Origin: Niabella pedocola
GTDB taxonomy: Bacteria > Bacteroidota > Bacteroidia > Chitinophagales > Chitinophagaceae
NCBI RefSeq assembly: GCF_021044425.1
Contig: NZ_JAJNEC010000005.1
Span: 1,984,001 to 2,048,000, forward strand
Reading direction: 5' to 3'
Length of the DNA stretch: 64,000 nt
Shown: positions 9,501 through 17,869 of the stretch, piece by piece
How the letters are laid out: every line of letters begins with the position of its first letter
How positions within the stretch are numbered: the stretch's first letter is position 1
Program-made: the position numbers and the translations under genes
Notes under the pieces: generated by a model
What the model was told of the DNA's origin: nothing
Seen by the model: only the letters and a program-made list of their open reading frames with translations
Database searches by the model: none

Positions 9501-10167
9501 GGTCCTTCAGGTTATAACGGCCTCCATGCACGCCATAACTCTGGAACGGGTGGTGGCAAACCAGGAAGATCATTTTACCGCGGTTGCGGTTTACGATCTC
9601 AGAAAGTTTTTCCAGGAATGCTTCCTTTGTACTGCAGGCACATTCTTCACTGTTCTTTTCATGCTGAAACAACCACCATTCACTGTCGAAGGCGATCAAT
9701 ACCACATTTTCCGAAACCGGAACCTCTTCCGGACCGGGGCAGCCTTTTTCGGGCAGCAGCTTCAGGCGCGGATTGTTTTGTCCGTTCAAAAAAGCACCCT
9801 GGGCCAGGATCTTCCGGTATCCCTGTTTGCCCATCCGGTCCCAATCGTGGTTACCCGGTACAAACAGCACTTTTGCCCCCTTCTGAAGCATGGGTTCATA
9901 CTGGGCAGACAGGACCTTTTCCGCAGCAGTAATGGCGGCCGCATCTTTCAGCGGCATCCCATTGGGATAAATATTATCCCCCAGGAACAATACCGTGGTT
10001 TTTTGATCCAATACCTTCTCCGCGGCTGTTTTAATTACCTCCGACTGATGGGGATTGATTTCACCCGCATCCCCGATCAATATCAGGCGGTTTTGAACGG
10101 AGTCCTGCGCCTGTATCCCGGTAAGCGGAATGAATAATAAAAGATATCCGATCATTTTCTTCAGCAT
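6568..10167 (-). CDS. outer-membrane fusion: calcineurin-like phosphoesterase, kinase-like middle, BamA/TamA-type barrel
   Basis: 1199 residues with a signal peptide (about 1-20). Residues 27-330 hold all metallophosphatase motifs: GDAGE (32-36), GDNIY (63-67), GNHDW (105-109), CHHPF (204-208) and GHEHG (285-289). The middle, about 400-720, has a strand WVLRNVNK, then GDWDRHEDQW (572-581) and PRDRDQVF (598-605), which look like the catalytic loop and metal Asp of HipA/CotH/Fam20-type kinases. The final 320 residues form an Omp85/BamA-like barrel ending in FSLGFRF with a terminal aromatic. The catalytic parts probably face the periplasm or the surface. It is co-transcribed with ppk 5 bp behind the SdiA-regulated-type lipoprotein. 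Confidence 0.85.
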   Translation of the reverse strand: MLKKMIGYLLLFIPLTGIQAQDSVQNRLILIGDAGEINPHQSEVIKTAAEKVLDQKTTVLFLGDNIYPNGMPLKDAAAITAAEKVLSAQYEPMLQKGAKVLFVPGNHDWDRMGKQGYRKILAQGAFLNGQNNPRLKLLPEKGCPGPEEVPVSENVVLIAFDSEWWLFQHEKNSEECACSTKEAFLEKLSEIVNRNRGKMIFLVCHHPFQSYGVHGGRYNLKDHIFPLTNLNKNLYIPLPVIGSLYPLLRSSIPNPEDQGHPDYKEMTALIDSVFSGYKNLVHVAGHEHGLQFIKGQEVQIVSGAGAKNAYVKKGPHSLFAKKNSGFVTVDIITGGVLKIRYYMMEGGRMQEAFTYRLPFMTPGQQLKAVNDASLATMDSVVVRTNAALDKPGRGHRVWFGENFRKEWAAPAKLPVLRISQISGGLTPVKEGGGLQTKSLRLVSPSGEEWVLRNVNKNMEILLPEALRNTFARDAVTDALSGQHPYSALIVPPIAEAAGVPHANPVIGVVAPDTALLPYADNFFNKVCLLEEREPIGKSDNTEKMYKNLLKDNDNTVDTATYFKARLVDLLVGDWDRHEDQWRWAYDKKKKDRRYLPVPRDRDQVFHVVQGILPTIASGPSIMPRFHDFTGRIKKINAYFMAGRGLNGSFFNQYNYDQWMELVHHFAAAVTDSVLEAALKRLPASSYAMDHDRFLAILKERRSRLPEAMTTYYRFYNRVVDIQTSDKKEQVQITDAGNGGLKISIHKINKEDAVSDQLFERVFDPGVTKEIRLYIHSGNDRVVINTRSKIRLRIIGNNDEKQYQVLNGRKNIRIYGKKEQVSFTGEDQQIRKRLSNDSSNTAFVPTDLYNRYFIRPNLGFNRDDGIMLGLGVRFVNQGFRKKPYANSHQLSYLHSFSSGANSFRFKSDWLHAIGNADLVVTGRVMAPDNVQNFFGLGNGTEYDKSKGVGYYRARFTLVDIAPGLRWRLKNTRTLSVSPFFQHYRYDADHNLGKLIATPSLVGTYDSSSVDQNKNYTGLVLNYEADSRDDQLLPTSGGLLNLRVQGFKGLNAAARDFAQLLLELSFFRKLGATGNVVFSDRIGGGATVGNAPFYQSLFLGGQENLLGYRKFRFAGEHLLYNNLQLRIKIADVGSYILPGQLGFSGFFDAGKVWAEGYNSPKIHTGVGGGLYFVPAQIAVVQLLAGYSREGWYPHFSLGFRF

Positions 10168-10172
10168 AAGGG

Positions 10173-11003
10173 CTATGGTTTAAGCGCGAACTTTAAAACG
10201 GTGCCATAAGCTGCCTGATTTTTTTCGTTGCTGATCCATAAATTCCCCGCTTTGTCAAAGGCAATTCCCTCGGGCTGCGGAAACAGGGATGGCTTCAGGG
10301 CATGGGTTTCTTTTACATGCCACTCCGGATCGGCTACCAGCAGCAACTTATTTACAGAAGACAATATATACCATTCACCGGTTTTGGGGTTGCGGGCCAG
10401 GGCACTGGGCTTCAGCGCCGTTTTTTTCGATTTATTGTTCTGCCGGCCTGCCGCATCCAGCGTAAACGTTGTTTTTGTAACCAGCTCTCCACCGGTCCAT
10501 TGTAAAATATACCCAGTAACCTGGCTGGTCTTTTTATCCGCTTCACATTGCTTGCACAGCACATACACCTCGTTATTCAGCGGGTCTGCATACAGCGCTT
10601 CATATTCCCCCGCAGGTACGGCCTTTTTCCACTCCTTTACGGAAGCCGCTTCGGGTTGCGCCGTTTCATTCAACGGGAAAGCATACAAACTGCCATCGCT
10701 CCTCAATACAACGATGTTACCGTTGCTTACAGACAGGTCTTCATAATCGCCTTTCTTACCAAATTTTGTAGCGGCCAGCGCTTTGCTGCCCGGTTGAAAA
10801 TGAAATACGGTTCCATTTTCATCCTGAACGGCATAAACCGTATCACTGTTTGTGAAGGTAATTCCGGAGATCTCATCCAGTATCACCGGCATGTTGAAGG
10901 TTTCCGGCCGGGACAGGTCGTAACCGGCCGGGCTCGTATATTCCTTCTGCCCCATGCAGGAAACCGCCGCAAGGGAAAAAAGCAGCATACCGAATTTATT
11001 CAT
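10173..11003 (-). CDS. SdiA-regulated-type beta-propeller lipoprotein
   Basis: 276 residues. The start MNKFGMLLFSLAAVSCMGQ is a lipoprotein signal with Cys at about 16. The remainder is repeated beta-strand pattern (VILDEISGITF, GDYEDLSV, EYEALYADPLNNEVYVLC, PEGIAFDKAGNLWISNE) of the SdiA-regulated / esterase-like propeller family. Its ATG overlaps the ppk stop by 4 bp, so translation is coupled. It is likely anchored in the outer or inner membrane facing the periplasm. Its role is unknown; the operon partners suggest a link to phosphate or polyphosphate. Confidence 0.75.
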   Translation of the reverse strand: MNKFGMLLFSLAAVSCMGQKEYTSPAGYDLSRPETFNMPVILDEISGITFTNSDTVYAVQDENGTVFHFQPGSKALAATKFGKKGDYEDLSVSNGNIVVLRSDGSLYAFPLNETAQPEAASVKEWKKAVPAGEYEALYADPLNNEVYVLCKQCEADKKTSQVTGYILQWTGGELVTKTTFTLDAAGRQNNKSKKTALKPSALARNPKTGEWYILSSVNKLLLVADPEWHVKETHALKPSLFPQPEGIAFDKAGNLWISNEKNQAAYGTVLKFALKP

Positions 11004-13024
11004 TTTCCGTATTTTTCTTTTAAGTAAAGGTAAATACCCCTTTGCGATCTGAAATCATTTTTGTTTCCGGTCAGGGGTATATTCTGGGCTGCTTCGCCGA
11101 TCCATACAGCTGCTGCGGTATCCTCCCACTGCATTTGCAGGATCGTCATCAAATCCTTTTTCAACATAGGATCAAGTACAGGAAAACAAACCTCTATTCT
11201 CCGGTACAGGTTCCGGTTCATCCAGTCTGCCGACCCCAGGAATACCTGCGGGTTCCCGTTGTTCTCAAATAAAAAGATGCGCCCATGTTCCAGATAACGG
11301 TCTACAATTCTTTTTACTTTAATCCGTTCGCTTAAGTTTTCCACACCGGGTACGATCCGGCAAATACCGCGTACAATGAGGTTCACCATTACCCCGGCAC
11401 AGCTGGCTTCATAAAGCTTAGCGATCATGACCTCCTCCTCAAGATTATTGAGTTTAATGGTAATGCCGGCCTTCCGGCCTTCGCGCGCATGGGCAATTTC
11501 CGTATCGATCAGTTTCAGGAATGCCTGCTGCAGGTTAAACTGTGCCACCAGCAGGGTATTAAAAATGCCGCGCTCTTCCGGATGGGGTTTCCGCCGCTTT
11601 GCCAGGAAAATAAAAAGGAGTTCCAGCTCCCGCAGCAGTGCCGGCCGCGCGGTAAATAAAATATGATCGGTATAAACCCGTGCAGAGGATTCGTTGAAGT
11701 TACCGGTGGAAAAAAGACCGTAGTCTTTTAACCGCCCCTCGTTGCTGATCCGCACCAGGGCCACTTTGGCGTGTACCTTCAATCCCGGAATGCTGTAAAT
11801 GATCTTTACCCCTGCCGCCTTCATAGTCTTGGCCCAGCGGATATTGTTCTCTTCGTCGAACCGGGCTTTCAGCTCTACAAAAGCCGTTACCTTTTTCCCG
11901 TTCCGGGCAGCCGTGATCAGCGCATTGGCGATCCTGGAGTCCCTCGCCACACGGTACATGGTGGTATATATTTCTGCTACCTCCGGCCGCAGCGCTGCTT
12001 CATTAAAAAACCGCAGCACCGCATCATAGGAGGCATACGGTGTATGCACGATAAAATCTTTTTCCGCCACCTGTTCAAACAGCGAGACTGCTTCTTCCGG
12101 CACCATTGAAAACGGCGGCTCCGGAGGGTACAGCAGGGATGCTGGCCTTACCGGAAACGAAAAAAAATCTTTCAGGTTATGATAGTATCCGCCGGATGTG
12201 GTGCTGGCACCCTGCAACCCGTAGGTGTCAATGAGCGTACGCAGCAGTACGGGTGGCAGATCGGGCGGATACAACAGGCGCGTGGCCAGCCCGAAATCCC
12301 GTTTCTGGATCTCCTCTTCTATTTTTACAGCAATATCTCCCGCATATTCGTCCTGCAGGTTCAGTTCCGCATCACGCGTTATTTTAATATTGTAGGCGCC
12401 TTTAATAATGGCATTTGTAAAGATCACATCCAGGTGCATGCGGATGATATCATCAATAAAAAGCACATAGGTGATGCCGTTGTAAACAGTGGGTAAAAAG
12501 CGGGGTACTTTATCTGAAGGGATATTTACGATGCAGGCGCTCCGCCCGGTTTGCTGCTCCAGATCTACCAGCATGTATAGCTTATTGTTTTCGAGGAATG
12601 CCGGTTTTTCCGCATCCAGAGGTATCAATACGATATATGCCGCCAGCACGTCGAAAAAATAGGCATTCAGTGTGGCGCGGAGCCCCTCCGGAACGGGTTC
12701 ATTATATACCAGGTGGATCTTTTCGAGCCGGAGCGCGGGAATGATCTGTTCCCTTAAAATAAACCCAAACTGCTGCTGCTGCTGGTTGATCAGTTCTATT
12801 ACCACCTCCGTTACCGGGGGGCTTGTATCGGCTTCCAGCTTGCCGATGGCCTTTATTACCGGCATGCGCACCCGGTAAAACTCGTCCAGGTTCGATGAAT
12901 AAATAGCCAGAAAATTAATCCGCTCCAGTAAGGGCACATCCTGCCGGGCTGCTTCTTCCAGCACCCGTCCGTTAAACTGCAACCAGCTGATATCACGGTC
13001 GTTCCGTTTTTGCAATAACTCCAT
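11000..13024 (-). CDS. ppk1: polyphosphate kinase 1
   Basis: 674 residues, normal length for PPK1. It makes long-chain inorganic polyphosphate reversibly from ATP. The four-domain order is visible: N-terminal DISWLQFNGRVLEEA and SSNLDEFYRVRM, the head domain, then the two PLD-like catalytic domains. The phosphorylated His is H418 in SIPGLKVHAKVAL, followed by FSTGNFNESSA; the second conserved His is H580 in RYLEHGRIF, with FLGSADWMNRN after it. It lies second in the operon behind the HD/PycTM gene (16 bp) and overlaps the next gene by 4 bp. Confidence 0.96.
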   Translation of the reverse strand: MELLQKRNDRDISWLQFNGRVLEEAARQDVPLLERINFLAIYSSNLDEFYRVRMPVIKAIGKLEADTSPPVTEVVIELINQQQQQFGFILREQIIPALRLEKIHLVYNEPVPEGLRATLNAYFFDVLAAYIVLIPLDAEKPAFLENNKLYMLVDLEQQTGRSACIVNIPSDKVPRFLPTVYNGITYVLFIDDIIRMHLDVIFTNAIIKGAYNIKITRDAELNLQDEYAGDIAVKIEEEIQKRDFGLATRLLYPPDLPPVLLRTLIDTYGLQGASTTSGGYYHNLKDFFSFPVRPASLLYPPEPPFSMVPEEAVSLFEQVAEKDFIVHTPYASYDAVLRFFNEAALRPEVAEIYTTMYRVARDSRIANALITAARNGKKVTAFVELKARFDEENNIRWAKTMKAAGVKIIYSIPGLKVHAKVALVRISNEGRLKDYGLFSTGNFNESSARVYTDHILFTARPALLRELELLFIFLAKRRKPHPEERGIFNTLLVAQFNLQQAFLKLIDTEIAHAREGRKAGITIKLNNLEEEVMIAKLYEASCAGVMVNLIVRGICRIVPGVENLSERIKVKRIVDRYLEHGRIFLFENNGNPQVFLGSADWMNRNLYRRIEVCFPVLDPMLKKDLMTILQMQWEDTAAAVWIGEAAQNIPLTGNKNDFRSQRGIYLYLKEKYGK

Positions 13025-13040
13025 CGCGCTTTATTGACCG

Positions 13041-14240
13041 TTAGTCGTTAAGGATCATGGCAATTAAAAACCCGATCACCGAAAAAATGATCCCGAACAT
13101 AAAAATATTATAGGCCAGCCGCAGTAATTTGTATTTACGGCCCAGCACCACGCCTTGTGAAAACACATCTTTGATCAGCGTATCATACAAAAAATCCTTG
13201 TCGCCCATGATCTTGCGCATACCCGACGCATACTCATCCAGGTGCATGCGGTAAAAATTACCAAAGAACAGCAGGTTGATCTTTTTTGAATCCACTTCGT
13301 CCTGCGTAAACACTCCGTTGGGTAAACTGGGCCTTGTGGCCAGGATGCCCACCACCATGGTTACAACAGCGGTGGAAAGGATCAGGAAGGTGGGATATAC
13401 CAGCGGGTCCTTTCCATCCAGCTTTCTTAATAATAAGGTGATGATGGCTGAAAGAATGATCGAATTTACGGTGATGAGGATCTGGGCCTTGTTATCGGCC
13501 ATATCACTCAGCCGCTGATTATTGGTGGAGGTGATCCGGAACATGGTTTCGATACCGCGGCCGGGATCCTTCGGATTCTTTTTACCCGAAGCCGCCGCTT
13601 CACCCGCCTGGTCAGTCACCGGCAGCGGGGCCTCCTGCTTTTTTTCCTGCTGTTTGGCCAGCAGTTTTTCCAGGTTTTCCTGTTTTTTATCATTTAAAAG
13701 CAACCGGCAGTAGTCGGTATGATACCGATGTTGTTGCAACAGCAGGATAGCACTGTTGCGCCAGTCTTCCTTGGAGATCTTTTTCTGAAAAACGGCTTCT
13801 TCTTCTTTACGCATCAGTTTGTTAAACACCTCAAAATCGGCGGTGCCCAAATGAAAAAGATCCGCATCGCATACAATGGCCTCGAGCTGGTTGGTAGGCT
13901 GCTGGGGCATCTTTGTAGCTTGTATACACCCGGCAACGGCTGCTATAAACGAGGCATCCGCGTCCTTTGTGGTAAGATATTCGGTGGCCAGGCGGGCACC
14001 GGTGTCTTCATGTCCAACCCGCTCGCCGGCATAATATCCCAGGTCATGAAACCAGGCGGCAATCACCACCGTTGCATATTCCGGTTCCGGAAGCTGGTAA
14101 TGATCTGCAATTTGTTTTGCTGCGGCAACCGCATGGGTAATATGTTCCAGGTTGTGATAATACAACTCCGGTTTGGGATGCCGGGCAATATATTGCCCCA
14201 CGTATGCTTCAGCATCCTGCAATAAGGCCGTGTACTCCAT
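13041..14240 (-). CDS. HD-domain phosphohydrolase fused to a PycTM (DUF5706) membrane domain
   Basis: 399 residues. The N-terminal HD domain (about 5-185) shows YYHNLEHI (H29, H33), AAWFHDLGYY (H65-D66) and the distal Asp in CDADLFHLG (about 125-127), a full set for metal-dependent phosphohydrolase activity. A charged linker (190-228) leads to IETMFRITSTNNQRLSDMADNKAQ at 230-253, the signature preceding the membrane helices of Pycsar TM effectors (PycTM), with helices at about 251-271, 282-302 and 374-396. PycTM domains respond to cyclic nucleotides in phage defence; here the domain is joined to a putative nucleotide hydrolase. It is the first gene of the ppk1 operon. Confidence 0.85.
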   Translation of the reverse strand: MEYTALLQDAEAYVGQYIARHPKPELYYHNLEHITHAVAAAKQIADHYQLPEPEYATVVIAAWFHDLGYYAGERVGHEDTGARLATEYLTTKDADASFIAAVAGCIQATKMPQQPTNQLEAIVCDADLFHLGTADFEVFNKLMRKEEEAVFQKKISKEDWRNSAILLLQQHRYHTDYCRLLLNDKKQENLEKLLAKQQEKKQEAPLPVTDQAGEAAASGKKNPKDPGRGIETMFRITSTNNQRLSDMADNKAQILITVNSIILSAIITLLLRKLDGKDPLVYPTFLILSTAVVTMVVGILATRPSLPNGVFTQDEVDSKKINLLFFGNFYRMHLDEYASGMRKIMGDKDFLYDTLIKDVFSQGVVLGRKYKLLRLAYNIFMFGIIFSVIGFLIAMILND

Positions 14241-14493
14241 TTTATTTTTTTAAGTGGCTCGCTAAGGCTCTGTTTACAAAGAAAATAGCGCAGTTAAAGA
14301 TACGACGCGGATTTCAAAATGATTCAGTTTCAACGGCAGGAGCGCCAGGGTTCCGCCACATACGCCGGCCATCCTACAGAACCGTTTCCACAGGCTGGTT
14401 TTATGTGCCGCCGGGCAGGAGCCTGCGGAAAAGAGACGCATGCATGCGCGTTTGGAAGGTTTGAGCCGCTACCACGAATGACTACCTGCTTTT

Positions 14494-14601
14494 TTTGTAA
14501 TAACGTTTTTGTAATAAGAAAAAATATCACAGAAATATTATTACAAAATTGTAATAAGAAATGTGTAATTAATATAAATATCACAAAATCTTTATTACAA
14601 A
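14494..14601. promoter_or_regulatory. cluster of five TTGTAATAA half-sites upstream of the ppk1 operon
   Basis: Half-sites TTGTAATAA occur at 14495-14503, 14509-14517 and 14549-14557, and its reverse complement at 14538-14546 and 14592-14600. Copies three and four form the palindrome TTATTACAA-AA-TTGTAATAA. AATATCACA also occurs twice (from about 14524 and 14578). The cluster sits in the 423-bp gap between the LuxR-type gene and the HD/PycTM start (14240), which holds no credible gene. A 7/8 match to the -7 box (TATCTTTA, minus strand, about 14294-14301) lies between the cluster and the start codon. Confidence 0.6.
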
Positions 14602-14663
14602 ACGGCCTCAGCAAAGAACAGCACACCAGGTGTGTTAAATAACGTTTGAGAAGAACCGGTTTT

Positions 14664-15425
14664 TTAGAGAAACAATCCGAACCGCAGCAGTTCACTGTAA
14701 CTGGAGCAGCCCAGTTTGCGCATGATATTTTTCCGGTGGGTTTTTACGGTTTCGCAGGAGATGAATAACTGTTCCGCAATTTCCCCGTTATTCAACCCAT
14801 TGATTACCATGGAAAGGATCTTCCGCTCCCGCCGGGTAAGCTCCTGGAATAACCGGAGGTTTTCCACCAAAAAATCATGGTCGCTTAAAAAGCGTTTGAA
14901 CCGGTTCAGATAATAAGGGAGGTCCGGTGCCTCCATTTCCATACGGATCACGGCCTTGGCATTATCGGCATCCCATTCCACCGCGATCAGCGGTTTGGTG
15001 TCCGGCAGCGGGGCAACAGGGGTTTCTTTCCTGGTGAGCCACTCCATCGCCTGTTTTTCGTTAGCGAAGAACCCGGGCCTTAAGGGCGCTTTACCCACTT
15101 CAAAAATTTCATATACAGAAAGCATGGCGAGTATATCCTGGCTTACCAGGATGCCTACTTTTTCCGTTATCCCTTTTTGCGCGCCGGGATAATTCAGAAA
15201 AGCATCCGTCCACTTTTGTTCCTCCGGCGTAATAATATGCCCGAATCTTGTGTTGTCCCAAAATGTATACCGGGGAAGCACCCGCTCATACGCCTCCTTA
15301 AACGCCCGGATAGCGCTTACATATTCATCTGAAGTTTTACATCTCAGAAAGTCGCCTTTCAGGATATCCGCACCCGGGATATACTCAATGGTGAAAGCAT
15401 CCGTTTTATATAGGTTTTGAGACAT
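14664..15425 (-). CDS. LuxR-type HTH transcriptional regulator
   Basis: 253 residues. The C-terminal HTH (about 190-250) is clear: LTRRERKILSMVINGLNNGE, IAEQLFISCETVKTHRKNIM and RKLGCSSYSELL. The N-terminal 180 residues resemble a PAS- or STAS-like sensing region with no receiver Asp, so this is a stand-alone regulator and not a phosphorelay response regulator. It is transcribed toward the TTGTAATAA cluster and the ppk1 operon, and has its own exact -7 box. Target unknown. Confidence 0.82.
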   Translation of the reverse strand: MSQNLYKTDAFTIEYIPGADILKGDFLRCKTSDEYVSAIRAFKEAYERVLPRYTFWDNTRFGHIITPEEQKWTDAFLNYPGAQKGITEKVGILVSQDILAMLSVYEIFEVGKAPLRPGFFANEKQAMEWLTRKETPVAPLPDTKPLIAVEWDADNAKAVIRMEMEAPDLPYYLNRFKRFLSDHDFLVENLRLFQELTRRERKILSMVINGLNNGEIAEQLFISCETVKTHRKNIMRKLGCSSYSELLRFGLFL

Positions 15426-15440
15426 GCTGTTACATTAAAA

Positions 15441-15448
15441 CAAAGATA
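15441..15448 (-). promoter_or_regulatory. -7 box TATCTTTG for the LuxR-type gene
   Basis: On the minus strand the octamer TATCTTTG matches TAnnTTTG exactly and ends 16 bp before the ATG at 15425. It is divergent from the lysS promoter. Confidence 0.55.
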
Positions 15449-15560
15449 CATATAAACAGGCAACCTCAAAAATACCGTTACAGGAGGCCGGAAAACGATG
15501 CGGTGGAACAAACCAGGCCGTTTTACAGCAGGAAACACCGGAAAAATGTTCCCAAAAAAG

Positions 15561-15568
15561 TATCTTTG
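15561..15568 (+). promoter_or_regulatory. -7 box TATCTTTG for lysS
   Basis: Exact TAnnTTTG match 26 bp before the lysS start at 15595. Confidence 0.6.
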
Positions 15569-15594
15569 CCGCTCATAAAAATCTGGAGCAGTTC

Positions 15595-17118
15595 ATGAGT
15601 ACACAATCCTTTTCCGAACAGGAAAAAATAAGAAGAGAAAAATTACAAAAATTAAAAGAGGCAGGCATTGAGCCTTACCCGGCTGCATTGTTCCCGGTAA
15701 GTCATTTTTCTGCAGATATCAAAAATAATTTTACTGAAGAAAAGAAAGAGGAATTTGCCCAGGTATGTGTTGCCGGCCGTATCATGAGCATCAATGATAA
15801 AGGCAAGGTATTTTTTATTAAGATCCAGGATAAACAGGGTCTGATCCAGCTTTATGTAAAGCGGGACGAGCTTTGCCCCGGTGAGGATAAATCATTTTGG
15901 GAGAACGTGGTAAAACACGGCATCGATCTGGGTGATTTTATTGGTGTTACCGGGTTTGTATTCATTACCAAAACCGGGGAAACCTCCATCCATACACAAA
16001 CCCTCACCCTGCTGGCAAAATCATTAAAGCCATTGCCCGTAGTAAAACGGGATGAGGAAGGGAACGTTTTTGATGAAGTTACCGATCCGGAATTCAAATA
16101 CCGGCAGCGTTATGCAGACCTGATCATTAACCCGGCAGTACGGGAAACCTTCCTGAAGCGTACCCTTCTGGTAAACTCGATCCGGGAATTTCTGAATAAG
16201 GAGGGTGCTTTGGAAGTGGAAACGCCGGTGCTGCAATCCATTCCGGGCGGCGCAGCGGCGCGTCCGTTTAAAACACATCACAATGCCCTGGATGTTCCGT
16301 TTTATTTGCGCATTGCCAATGAGCTTTATTTGAAAAGACTGATCGTGGGTGGTTTTGACTGGGTGTATGAATTCAGCCGTAACTTCCGTAACGAAGGAAT
16401 GGACCGCACCCATAACCCGGAATTTACGATCCTGGAATTCTATGTGGCCTATAAAGACTATTACTGGATGATGGAAACAACCGAACAACTGCTGGAAAAA
16501 GCGGCACAGGATGTTTGCGGCACCACCGATGTTCCGGTTGGAGATAAAACCATTTCATTTAAGGCCCCTTTTCAACGCGTTTCTATTTATGATGCCATTA
16601 AGGAGCATACCGGCCACGATGTAAGTGCCCTGGATGAAGAAGGATTGCGCACCGTTTGTAGCCAACTGAATATTCATGTAGACAAAACGATGGGCAAGGG
16701 CAAACTGATCGACGAGATCTTTGGCGCAAAATGCGAAGCGCATTATATACAGCCCACATTTATTATTGATTACCCGGTAGAGATGAGCCCACTTACCAAG
16801 AAGCACCGCAGCAAACCGGGCCTGGTAGAACGTTTTGAACTGATGATTAACGGAAAGGAAATTGCAAATGCCTACTCGGAGCTCAATGACCCCGTTGAAC
16901 AGCGCGAGCGGTTTGAAGAACAGGCAAAATTGCTGGAACGTGGAGATGAAGAAGCGATGTACATCGATTATGACTTTTTACGGGCGCTGGAATATGGTAT
17001 GCCGCCTACCTCAGGTATTGGCTTTGGTGTAGACCGCCTGGTGATGTTACTTACGAATCAGCCATCCATACAGGATGTATTGTTCTTCCCGCAGATGCGG
17101 CCAGAAAAGATGGACTAA
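15595..17118 (+). CDS. lysS: lysyl-tRNA synthetase, class II
   Basis: 507 residues, the standard length. It charges tRNA-Lys with lysine. The N-terminal OB-fold anticodon-binding domain (about 55-150: CVAGRIMSINDKGKVFFIKI) precedes the catalytic core with motif 2 FRNEGMDRTHNPEFTILEFY and motif 3 GIGFGVDRLVMLL near the C-terminus; NGKEIANAYSELNDP is also characteristic of LysS. It is a monocistronic unit with its own promoter and terminator. Confidence 0.98.
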   Translation: MSTQSFSEQEKIRREKLQKLKEAGIEPYPAALFPVSHFSADIKNNFTEEKKEEFAQVCVAGRIMSINDKGKVFFIKIQDKQGLIQLYVKRDELCPGEDKSFWENVVKHGIDLGDFIGVTGFVFITKTGETSIHTQTLTLLAKSLKPLPVVKRDEEGNVFDEVTDPEFKYRQRYADLIINPAVRETFLKRTLLVNSIREFLNKEGALEVETPVLQSIPGGAAARPFKTHHNALDVPFYLRIANELYLKRLIVGGFDWVYEFSRNFRNEGMDRTHNPEFTILEFYVAYKDYYWMMETTEQLLEKAAQDVCGTTDVPVGDKTISFKAPFQRVSIYDAIKEHTGHDVSALDEEGLRTVCSQLNIHVDKTMGKGKLIDEIFGAKCEAHYIQPTFIIDYPVEMSPLTKKHRSKPGLVERFELMINGKEIANAYSELNDPVEQRERFEEQAKLLERGDEEAMYIDYDFLRALEYGMPPTSGIGFGVDRLVMLLTNQPSIQDVLFFPQMRPEKMD

Positions 17119-17142
17119 CTAAAGTGATGTTATATATTCTTG

Positions 17143-17169
17143 AAACACGCCCGATAGGCGTGTTTTTTT
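17143..17169 (+). terminator. lysS terminator
   Basis: Stem AAACACGCC / GGCGTGTTT with a CGATA loop and a run of T, 24 bp after the lysS stop. It also overlaps the 3' end of the convergent LytTR gene, so it may serve both. Confidence 0.85.
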
Positions 17170-17869
17170 ATGTTTCGCCGGTGCGCCGGATCCGCAGCTG
17201 AAATGCTTTCCGGTAGGTGTCTCCTACAGGGATCTCCTTCTGACCAATAACCAGCGTGCCCGGTTGTATTTTTTCCAGCCGGTCTATATTCACAATATAA
17301 GAACGGTGTACCCGTACAAACCGCTCCGGTGTGAGGCGCAACAGGATCTCCTTCAAATTGGTCAGTACCATAAAACTCCGCCGGACCGTGTAAATACGGA
17401 TATAATCCCGCAGTCCCTCAATATATACTATTTCGTCCTCCCGGATGGGATGCTGCACACCGCTCTCTTTAATATAGAGCACCGGCACGGGTTGCACCAG
17501 GGCCTTCCATTGGCGGAACTTCACAACACTTTTTACAAACCGGTCATAACTTATGGGTTTTAATAAATAGTCGATCACCTGATACTGGTAACTGTCTACA
17601 GCATATTGCGGATACGCAGAGGTGATTACGAAACAATTTTGCCGGTTAAACTGGGCCATCAGTTCCATACCTGTTTTCTCCGGCATCCGGATGTCTATAA
17701 ATACCAGGTCGGCAAGCCCCTCCTCCAGATAGGGAAGCACGGGCTGCAACCTTGTTCCACAGGCTATTACACCCAGCCCTTCTGTTTGCTCAATATAGTT
17801 TTTGAGCAGGGTTACCGCAAGCGGTTCATCATCCAGTATCACACAGCGGATCATTTTTATCTGGGTCAA
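17168..17869 (-). CDS. LytTR-family response regulator
   Basis: 233 residues. The receiver domain (about 7-120) has the acidic pair DDE (13-15), phosphoacceptor D59 in DLVFIDIRMP and the conserved Lys in LLKPISYDRF. The LytTR DNA-binding domain (about 135-230) shows IREDEIVYIEGLRDYIRIYT and FVRVHRSYIVN. Its start overlaps the stop of the sensor kinase gene by 4 bp. An alternative start is the ATG five codons later. It is likely to bind paired direct repeats, a candidate for which lies upstream of the operon at 18943-18972. Confidence 0.92.
   Translation of the reverse strand: MTQIKMIRCVILDDEPLAVTLLKNYIEQTEGLGVIACGTRLQPVLPYLEEGLADLVFIDIRMPEKTGMELMAQFNRQNCFVITSAYPQYAVDSYQYQVIDYLLKPISYDRFVKSVVKFRQWKALVQPVPVLYIKESGVQHPIREDEIVYIEGLRDYIRIYTVRRSFMVLTNLKEILLRLTPERFVRVHRSYIVNIDRLEKIQPGTLVIGQKEIPVGDTYRKAFQLRIRRTGET

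Noticed and set aside
14319..14695. Small frames in the LuxR-ppk1 gap on both strands
   Set aside because: Their content is made of the TTGTAATAA repeats read as codons; they overlap each other and resemble no family.
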